From positions 1-34,896 of the forward strand of contig CAMBYK010000004.1 in the NCBI GenBank assembly GCA_945872155.1: a stretch of 34,896 nucleotides of DNA, read 5' to 3'. The notes beneath the pieces were generated by a model. It was given only the letters and a program-made list of their open reading frames with translations, searched no databases and was not told the origin of the DNA. A program made the position numbers and the translations under genes. This DNA comes from an uncultured Candidatus Saccharibacteria bacterium. Lineage in GTDB: Bacteria; Patescibacteriota; Saccharimonadia; Saccharimonadales; Saccharimonadaceae. Positions 29,229 to 34,896 of this stretch are shown here, piece by piece. How positions within the stretch are numbered: position 1 is the first letter of the stretch; each line of letters starts with the position of its first letter.

Positions 29229-31391
29229 TTAGGGTTGTAGCCACATGGCTTGGTTGTTCGCGTTCATAATGAGAAATTCGCGCACTTCTTCTAGCGAAAG
29301 ATATTCTGAAAGGATTTTGGCTTCGGCTAAACGGAAACCGTCAAACCATTCGCGTGGGATGATATCGTTGAAGGCGCTATAGTCATAGAGATTGTTGGGG
29401 TCTTTGATGAGCTGTTCGCGGATGGCGGGCCATTTCATCTTGCCTTCAAAGCCGTAAGGATTACCTAGGGCGACTTTGCCGTCGGTGGTGACAAAGCCGT
29501 TAGAGATGATGTTGTGGTATTTGACAGACATGACGTGATAATAATGAACTCGTTGCTTGATATGTTCGATCTTGGTGACCGTTACGGGGACGGCGTCATT
29601 GTTTACGACTTTATAGACGATCATCCCCTCTTTGAATTCGTCCGGGTTAGAAACATCGACATAACGATTTAAATCAACGCTGAAAATACCGTGGTCGCCG
29701 ACTACGCCAAGAGTACTACCATCGGAAAAAGTGATTTTTTGGTAAGAATAGGCGGTGCCGGCTTTTTCAATCCAAATAGGGTCTGCAGCGTCTGTGGTGT
29801 CGGTTTCGTGGTTCCAGACTAGAAGCTTATCATTATAGCCGATTGATTCAATGGGTTTTTCGGTGCCGTTGGCGAGACGAACTATAGTGCCTTCGAGTAG
29901 GCACGAGCCGCCGACAGAAGTAGCTGTGATAGTGAGGTTTCCGGTGACGTTTTGGATAGAAAAGTAGCCGATGTAATTGGTGACGGTATAAGTGTAGCGG
30001 GAGGGCGGAAGAGTGGTGCCCTCCATAGTTACTTCAATACTAGGCGGAGCAGAATAGCGGTTGGAGGTGGGTTTGAGTGTTGAAGAATAATTGGCGCCAT
30101 GGCGCACAGTGTTGCCTCCTGAGCCCGTGAGGCCGCTGAGATTGTGCGTGACTTGATAAAGCCAATTGAACATATCTTGAGGAGATAAAGCAGCTGGCCC
30201 AGGCGCAGTAGTAGCGGCATTGATTTGAGCCTGAGTGGCGGTGTTACCGGCGACATCTTTGCCATAAACCAAGAAAGTGTAAGTCCCGTCGGTGAGCCCA
30301 GTAATGGCGAGGCTGTTGCTACTGCCTGGCGCGGTAAGGGTTTTGACTAGGCTGCGATTGCCATTAACCACGCGATAGACGAGGATGGTGAAATTAGTGA
30401 TGGTGCTGTCGTCGGTGGCCATCCAGTTGAGATTGACTAGGCCATCGGTGTTACCGCGGTAGGCGTAAACTTTGCTGATAATCGGAGCGGTGCTGTCTTG
30501 GTTGGCAGTGTTTTGAGTGACGGTGACAGAGATTGAGCCGCATTTGATATTGCCGCCATTTGCTGGACGGATAAAGACAGTGGCATAAGCGAGATTGGAG
30601 TTAAAAAGGGCGCCGGGAATACGTTGTAATTTAACTGGAAAGGCGGTGGTGGCTCCGGCATTAATATTGAAACTTGAGGTGGCAGAATTGTTGGGATTGA
30701 GAAGCCGGAATTTAGAGCTATCGACAACGGAAACCGTGAAGCTTTTTCCTACAGTGTAAGAATTTACTACGTTGATATTGATGCTGGACTCGGTGGTGTT
30801 GCCACTGAGGTTGGCTGTTGTGGGCTGAACGCTGCAGAGGAGGTTCCCGGTGTTAGTAGTGTCAAGTTCGATGAAATAATCGTTATCAACTATGAATGTG
30901 TAGCCGGCATATTCGGTAGTAGAAAAATTAATATTGACGGTAAAGATTTTGCTGCCGTTTATGGGTAAAGTTTCGCCTTCACTGACGCCGGCTACCGTGT
31001 AATTTAGCGATTCGGGAGCAATTGCTACGTGAACGTTGTTCTGTAGGGCATATATGGTGGGGGTCCAATCAGGTAGAGCAAAAGTATAGTCGGTGAAACT
31101 GTGGTTTTCGACGGTAATTCGAAAAGAGGCATTGCCGGAATTTTGGAGAAATTTAAGATTAAAATCGACGCTCTGGGGTTGCCAAGTGGGCTGAAGAGTG
31201 TTGTCAATGTTGGTACCGCTAATGCGAGCGACGTTGGTGATGCCGACTTCGCCTGGAGCCGCAAGTCCTACGGTGCCATTAAGTTCGAGAATGCGGCCGA
31301 AGATGGCAAAACCAGTGGTCATGCTTGCTAAAATAGCAACCATTATTAAGGAGAGAAGGTTAATTTTATTCCATCTAAACGGCTGTTTCAT
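29229..31391 (-). CDS. Large secreted protein with Fn3-like and Hint (autoprocessing) domains
   Basis: Surface protein of 720 aa. An N-terminal signal/anchor (about 11-32) is followed by TTGFAIFGRILELNGTV, the same pattern as in the 33623-34204 protein and as SipW-dependent secreted proteins. Two beta domains follow (about 45-295), then an Fn3-like domain (302-395, STAPIISKVYAYRG to GTYTFLVYGKDVAGN), a Ser/Thr-rich region, and a Hint domain. Hint features: C497 starting SCLLEGTIVRLANGTEKPIE, H567 in GVVGDHGIF, and block F YYHVMSVKYHNIISNGF (617-633). A unique tail of about 85 residues follows. The normal intein C-terminal Asn plus Cys/Ser/Thr junction is not seen, so cleavage rather than splicing is expected. 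The start at 31391 lies one base after the previous stop. Confidence 0.8.
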   Translation of the reverse strand: MKQPFRWNKINLLSLIMVAILASMTTGFAIFGRILELNGTVGLAAPGEVGITNVARISGTNIDNTLQPTWQPQSVDFNLKFLQNSGNASFRITVENHSFTDYTFALPDWTPTIYALQNNVHVAIAPESLNYTVAGVSEGETLPINGSKIFTVNINFSTTEYAGYTFIVDNDYFIELDTTNTGNLLCSVQPTTANLSGNTTESSININVVNSYTVGKSFTVSVVDSSKFRLLNPNNSATSSFNINAGATTAFPVKLQRIPGALFNSNLAYATVFIRPANGGNIKCGSISVTVTQNTANQDSTAPIISKVYAYRGNTDGLVNLNWMATDDSTITNFTILVYRVVNGNRSLVKTLTAPGSSNSLAITGLTDGTYTFLVYGKDVAGNTATQAQINAATTAPGPAALSPQDMFNWLYQVTHNLSGLTGSGGNTVRHGANYSSTLKPTSNRYSAPPSIEVTMEGTTLPPSRYTYTVTNYIGYFSIQNVTGNLTITATSVGGSCLLEGTIVRLANGTEKPIESIGYNDKLLVWNHETDTTDAADPIWIEKAGTAYSYQKITFSDGSTLGVVGDHGIFSVDLNRYVDVSNPDEFKEGMIVYKVVNNDAVPVTVTKIEHIKQRVHYYHVMSVKYHNIISNGFVTTDGKVALGNPYGFEGKMKWPAIREQLIKDPNNLYDYSAFNDIIPREWFDGFRLAEAKILSEYLSLEEVREFLIMNANNQAMWLQP

Positions 31392-31392
31392 G

Positions 31393-32463
31393 TTAAAAAT
31401 TTTGGCTCCAGTTTTCGCCGCGTTCACTGTGGAGAAAATCGGATTTGCGGATGACGAAGCGCCAAATCATTTCGTCGTTGATGATTATAAAAACACTTTC
31501 ATTGGTTTTTTCGATGTAATTGATGGGGATTTTGGTGGCGGTCCAGACATCAACGAGTTCTTCAAAAGTTTTAACGTCAACAATTTTGGTTTTGGTAATT
31601 TTGGGCTCACTTTCTAGACTGATAATCATCTCGTCGTAATCTTCTAGGATTTTGTTGACGGTGAGGCTATAAAGAAATTTTTTTCTTTCACGACGCATGG
31701 CGAGGAAAATATATAAAATATAGAAAATAGAACAACAGAAGATAGCGATGCCGCCAAATTTAAAGACGAGGAGGATTTCAGCGCGGTTAGCTTTTTCGAT
31801 TAGAAGATTGCCATGGTTGTTTTTAGCGTTGGTGTTGGCTTCGGCTTCGATAGCGAGCTGAGATAGTGGAACGGTAAGAGAGATATTGGAGTTGATAATG
31901 AGAGGTTTCTCGGAGAGGTGATTTTTGACTTCTCCTTTGACGATCATTTTGATATCGAGTTTGCCGTCGGCGGCGAGATTGTATTGTTCTTTGAAATTAT
32001 TGAGTAAGTCATTATATTTTTGATAATCGACTTTGAGATTTTTGGCAATGTTGACTTTTTTGGCATTTTTAACTGGCAGGATTTGCTCGTCACTGAGTGG
32101 AAATTCTTTCTCCCAATAAGTGCCGGAAGCTTCGTTGGCTTTATTGGCGCTAATGTTGGCTAGTAATCGATAGGTGTAGGTGCCGGTCATTTGTTCAGTA
32201 AAGTTGATGTTATAGGTGAAGTCGATGTCAAAATAATCAATCAAATTAGTGATATAGGTTTTATTCATGCCAATTGACGGCGTTTCAAAGAAGTTATTAT
32301 CTTTAAGAAAGACTTGATATTTGAGGTCGTTTTTTTCTTGATATTCGATAGAGATATTTTTGTTACTGGTCCAACTGAAAAAGGAAATAAGTGCGGCTAT
32401 GACTATAAAGAAGCCGGCGATAAGAATTTTGATAGTATATTTTTTACGATTGAAATTTTGCAT
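31393..32463 (-). CDS. DUF5305-like two-TM membrane protein
   Basis: Protein of 356 aa with a short cytosolic start, TM1 (about 11-31), an extracytoplasmic beta/alpha domain (about 32-225), TM2 (about 230-253), and a basic cytosolic domain of about 100 residues. Length, topology and the external part (YRLLANISANKANE, then TYWEKEFPLS) fit the DUF5305 family. Members of that family are found next to SipW-type signal peptidases in archaea and some bacteria. Function is unknown; a helper in surface-protein export or assembly is inferred from context. The start overlaps the signal peptidase stop by one base (TAATG). Confidence 0.65.
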   Translation of the reverse strand: MQNFNRKKYTIKILIAGFFIVIAALISFFSWTSNKNISIEYQEKNDLKYQVFLKDNNFFETPSIGMNKTYITNLIDYFDIDFTYNINFTEQMTGTYTYRLLANISANKANEASGTYWEKEFPLSDEQILPVKNAKKVNIAKNLKVDYQKYNDLLNNFKEQYNLAADGKLDIKMIVKGEVKNHLSEKPLIINSNISLTVPLSQLAIEAEANTNAKNNHGNLLIEKANRAEILLVFKFGGIAIFCCSIFYILYIFLAMRRERKKFLYSLTVNKILEDYDEMIISLESEPKITKTKIVDVKTFEELVDVWTATKIPINYIEKTNESVFIIINDEMIWRFVIRKSDFLHSERGENWSQNF

Positions 32464-33611
32464 TATTTTACCCCCTTAAAAAGGTCGTTGAGCCAAACTG
32501 TGGGATAGCCGATGAACTTACTGATAAGCTGGACTTTGCCAACCACTTCGGATTCTTTGACGAGCGAAGTATCTGGTTTAGGATTGGCGTCTCCTTTGGT
32601 GCGGAACAAGCGATGTTCTCCTTGTTGTTTAATTACTATCACCCGGTGAGTCACGATGATGCGATCGTGCCAAAAGACTAGAACGTCGCCAACTTTTATA
32701 TCGTCAGCAGGAACTTTTTCTAGTAGGACAGCATCGCCTCGACCATAAATTGGGGACATAGAATTGGGCATGACGGCAATGAGTTGATATTTGAAAATTC
32801 CAGAGACTAAGGCTGTGAGCACGATGAGCGTTATGACTACTGGGATGGTAAAAATTCTTGAACTGGTACGGCGTGTTAGATCAACGTCTTCATTATAACA
32901 CGAAATGGTTTTGCTAATTAATTTAAAAATGATGAAGGGGATAAGGACGCCAATGACGGCGAAAATGTAGTTCCCCAGATTGGGGGCGATAGGCAGAATG
33001 TAAAGATAGGTGGCGATAACGATTTTGAAAATAAAGCCTGGTAAGGCACCAAAGTGATAGCAAAGATAGGCAGCGAGTGCCTCGCGAGCGATGATTGGCA
33101 AAGCTAGGACACAGACGAAAACAAACCAATCCTCTGCCCCGGATAAAGTATATGGATTAAAAACAATAATAATATGCGCGATACTCATAAGTAGCGCAAA
33201 AATAATAGCAGGAAGTTTTTTCTCGGTGATTTTGTAAGTGAGCGAGTGTCGGAGGATCTCTTCGAATAGAACCACTAAGACTATTGGCAAAAAAACGACG
33301 AAGATATTGTGTGGGTTGGTGGAAAAATAGGAACGGTTGAATCCTAAAAAAATACCGAGAGTATAAATAATGACTCCGGTGGACATCATGACGATGGCTA
33401 TGGTGCGGATGGTACTCTTGAGTAGAAAATTTTTGTGAGGTCTTTTGAGCCCCAGCAAAGCCATGGCGATGGCGATAAAGACGGCTAGGCCGATGCTGAG
33501 TGCCCAGGTACGACCAGTGGTAGTCAGCTCGGTTGTGGCGAACGCGAAACGAGGGAGCAACAGTGCGATTGCTCCCTCAAGAAGATAGACAAGTTTAAGT
33601 TTGCCCTTCAT
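32463..33611 (-). CDS. SipW-like (ER-type) signal peptidase I with an extra multi-pass membrane domain
   Basis: Membrane protein of 382 aa. The C-terminal part (about 255-382) is a signal peptidase I of the ER/SipW type: S284 in MPNSMSPIYGRGD, H322 in VTHRVI instead of the bacterial Lys, and D341 in FRTKGDANPKPDTS. The N-terminal part (about 1-235) adds seven or so membrane segments. This region holds FEEILRHSL (E117, E118, R121), SIAHIII (H146) and CYHFGALPG (H186), a degenerate likeness of a CPBP protease core (EExxR in place of EExxxR). Bacterial SipW is usually about 190 aa, so this is a fusion or a very long form. It lies between two proteins with SipW-type N-termini, which are its likely substrates. 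Confidence 0.82.
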   Translation of the reverse strand: MKGKLKLVYLLEGAIALLLPRFAFATTELTTTGRTWALSIGLAVFIAIAMALLGLKRPHKNFLLKSTIRTIAIVMMSTGVIIYTLGIFLGFNRSYFSTNPHNIFVVFLPIVLVVLFEEILRHSLTYKITEKKLPAIIFALLMSIAHIIIVFNPYTLSGAEDWFVFVCVLALPIIAREALAAYLCYHFGALPGFIFKIVIATYLYILPIAPNLGNYIFAVIGVLIPFIIFKLISKTISCYNEDVDLTRRTSSRIFTIPVVITLIVLTALVSGIFKYQLIAVMPNSMSPIYGRGDAVLLEKVPADDIKVGDVLVFWHDRIIVTHRVIVIKQQGEHRLFRTKGDANPKPDTSLVKESEVVGKVQLISKFIGYPTVWLNDLFKGVK

Positions 33612-33622
33612 GTTCCTAGTGT

Positions 33623-34204
33623 TTACTGAGCCTGTTCGTATCCTAGAGTGGCGGTGAGACTGACGGTGACGTTTTCGTTTGGCAATTCGGCTTCACTAGA
33701 AGGAGTAATGTAAGTGGCCTTAACTTTGACTGGTTTGATATTGGTGCCGGTGGCAGCTGGTAAGGAGAAGTTTAGTCCGGTTTGGGAAGTGGTATAGGTG
33801 TTGCCTTCATAAGTTAGTTCATAAGTAAGATATTTTGATTGCGCGGTAGTGAGAGAGGAGAGCGTGATAGTTTTGAGCGTGGCATCGAAAGTACCATCAT
33901 TGATGACATTGATGGTGAAGGAATAGAAATCGCCTGGTTTTCTGAGTTCTGCTTTGTAGCTCATAGTGGTGTCGGCGATGGTTTTTTCGCTGGCGACCAC
34001 ACTGCCTGAATCTTCGGCGTAGCTAGAAGTGACAAAATGTACACTCCATTTGCTTTTGTCGACTTGGACTTGGCCGTTGATGCTAAGAGTTTGCGCGTAA
34101 AGGGCGAAACCGACAGACATAGTTAAAACTACTGCAGCGAGTGCGATCAGCAGGAATTTTTGCCGGTTTTGTTGTTGTTTTTTCTGTATTTTCTTTTTAG
34201 CCAT
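33623..34204 (-). CDS. SipW-dependent-type (TasA/camelysin-like) surface protein
   Basis: Small secreted protein of 193 aa. A very basic start (MAKKKIQKKQQQNRQK) precedes a hydrophobic segment (17-35), then SVGFALYAQTLSINGQVQV (30-48). This is the pattern of TasA/camelysin-type proteins, whose signal is cut by SipW. The rest is a beta-sandwich-like domain with FTINVINDGTFDATLKTITL typical of that group. TasA relatives form fibres or coat the cell; the same role here is inference. It is first in the four-gene cassette, has its own promoter, and is followed 11 bases later by the signal peptidase gene. Confidence 0.68.
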   Translation of the reverse strand: MAKKKIQKKQQQNRQKFLLIALAAVVLTMSVGFALYAQTLSINGQVQVDKSKWSVHFVTSSYAEDSGSVVASEKTIADTTMSYKAELRKPGDFYSFTINVINDGTFDATLKTITLSSLTTAQSKYLTYELTYEGNTYTTSQTGLNFSLPAATGTNIKPVKVKATYITPSSEAELPNENVTVSLTATLGYEQAQ

Positions 34205-34233
34205 AAGCTTTCTTTTTAAGAATTATTGCCCCA

Positions 34234-34261
34234 ATAATAACATACATAAACATTTTGGCAA
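34234..34261 (-). promoter_or_regulatory. Promoter of the surface-protein cassette
   Basis: On the minus strand, -35 TTGCCA (34261-34256), 16-bp spacer, -10 TGT-TATTAT (TATTAT at 34239-34234), with a leader of about 29 bases to the ATG at 34204. No strong Shine-Dalgarno site. It separates the cassette from tsf. Confidence 0.6.
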
Positions 34262-34332
34262 TAGATAAATCGATATAAACTTATAGGGCTATAAAATTAA
34301 TAAAAAATATGAGAATATATTTGAGATAAATA

Positions 34333-34361
34333 AAAAATAGAGCCTGGAGACTCTATTTTTT
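34333..34361. terminator. Intrinsic terminator after tsf
   Basis: Stem AAAAATAGAG / CTCTATTTTT (34333-34342 with 34351-34360) around an 8-base loop, with A and T runs on both sides. It ends tsf transcription on the minus strand before the surface-protein cassette. Confidence 0.85.
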
Positions 34362-34375
34362 GTTTGGCAAACAGT

Positions 34376-34896
34376 TTATTCGGTGACGCCAAGCTCAATG
34401 CGTTTGAATTGGCGAACGGTGATGTTCTCGCCAGTTTTTGCGATTTGATCTTTGATAAATTCTGCAACAGTTTTGGTGTCGTCAAGAATGTATGGTTGGT
34501 TCAAAAGAACTTTGTCAGCAAAAGCTTTTTTGACTTGACCACCTAGAATTTGTTCTTTCATGTTTTCTGGACCTTTGAAGTTGGTCTCGAGTTCGCTCAT
34601 TTTAGCAGACATGATATCGGCTGGGATATCTTCTTCAGAAACATAAAGTGGCGCCATGCTAGCAATTTGCATAGCGATTTTGTGGGCCAAATCTTTGAAT
34701 TCGTCAGTTTTGGCAACGAAACTAGTTTCGCAGTTGACCTCAACGATAGCACCGAGGCGACCATCGTGAATGTAGCTTTCGATAACACCCTCACGAGTTT
34801 CGCGATCGCCGCGTTTTTCGGCCTTGGTGAGACCTTTTTTGCGCATAGCGTCGAGGGCTTTGTCGAAATCGCCGTTGGCTTCGACTAGGGCGACCT
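34376..34896 (-). CDS. tsf: Elongation factor Ts, 5' part cut by the window edge
   Basis: Guanine-nucleotide exchange factor for EF-Tu. The frame stays open to the right edge: codons upstream of the Met at 34846 read VALVEANGDFDKALDAM, which is EF-Ts sequence, so that Met is internal. Further features: RKKGLTKAEKRGDRETREG, the EF-Tu-contacting core VEVNCETSFVAKTDEFKDLAH, and IGGQ-like ILGGQVKKAFADKVLLNQPYI. About 173 codons are visible. Usually tsf follows rpsB and precedes pyrH and frr; here a terminator and the surface-protein cassette follow instead. Confidence 0.95.
   Translation of the reverse strand, partial: VALVEANGDFDKALDAMRKKGLTKAEKRGDRETREGVIESYIHDGRLGAIVEVNCETSFVAKTDEFKDLAHKIAMQIASMAPLYVSEEDIPADIMSAKMSELETNFKGPENMKEQILGGQVKKAFADKVLLNQPYILDDTKTVAEFIKDQIAKTGENITVRQFKRIELGVTE

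Noticed and set aside
34700-34846. Met at 34846 as the start of tsf
   Set aside because: The frame stays open upstream to the window edge and reads as conserved EF-Ts sequence, so the gene is simply truncated by the window.

Overview
The window looks like a piece of a small, reduced bacterial genome of the candidate phyla radiation (Patescibacteria), most likely Saccharibacteria (TM7) or a close relative. This is inferred from gene content and not proven. The signs are tightly packed genes, mostly on the minus strand; many stop/start overlaps; a short prolyl-tRNA synthetase; a FISUMP-domain surface protein; a MurD/MurL pair; and an ancestral tsf-frr-uppS-rseP-proS gene order from which pyrH, cdsA and dxr are missing. 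UGA works as a stop codon here (several genes end in TGA, and release factor 2 is encoded). That argues against the UGA-recoding groups Gracilibacteria and Absconditabacteria.

Layout, left to right. 1-211: no coding region; an unassigned, possibly structured stretch and a consensus promoter. 212-784 (+): CDP-alcohol phosphatidyltransferase. 834-2844 (-): smpB, an exonuclease III gene and a degenerate ribokinase-fold protein, joined by one-base TAATG overlaps. 2863-4134 (+): GT4 glycosyltransferase, sharing an 18-bp divergent promoter with smpB. 4112-5036 (-): glutaredoxin and an alpha/beta hydrolase. 5069-9316 (-): ftsE, ftsX, a PcsB-like CHAP hydrolase and a CtpA-type protease, which together look like a division and cell-wall remodelling block. 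9401-10498 (+): prfB. 10549-13082 (-): murD and murL, the probable L-glutamate route to D-glutamate in peptidoglycan. 13090-18815 (-): serS, hpf, secA and an M16 peptidase. 18876-20655 (-): a FISUMP surface protein broken by a single-base frameshift. 20698-23106 (-): lysS and lactate dehydrogenase. 23189-24109 (+): an unknown protein. 24147-28581 and frr (-): frr, uppS, rseP, a CPBP protease, proS and greA. 29229-34204 (-): a four-gene surface-protein cassette (SipW-dependent-type protein, SipW-like signal peptidase, DUF5305-like protein, Hint-domain protein) placed between tsf and frr. The right edge cuts the 5' part of tsf.

The strongest window-wide signal is regulatory. For many genes an extended -10 box (TGN-TATAAT or a close variant) ends 6 to 8 bases before the ATG, often exactly 6, with no Shine-Dalgarno sequence. 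These should give leaderless mRNAs. Other genes (phosphatidyltransferase, secA, hpf, ldh, frr) have a leader and a clear Shine-Dalgarno site. Three further consensus promoters (-35, 17-bp spacer, extended -10) point antisense at the starts of the M16 peptidase, greA and uppS genes. No stretch longer than 300 bases lacks a gene, and I saw no tRNA, rRNA, CRISPR array, insertion sequence or origin.
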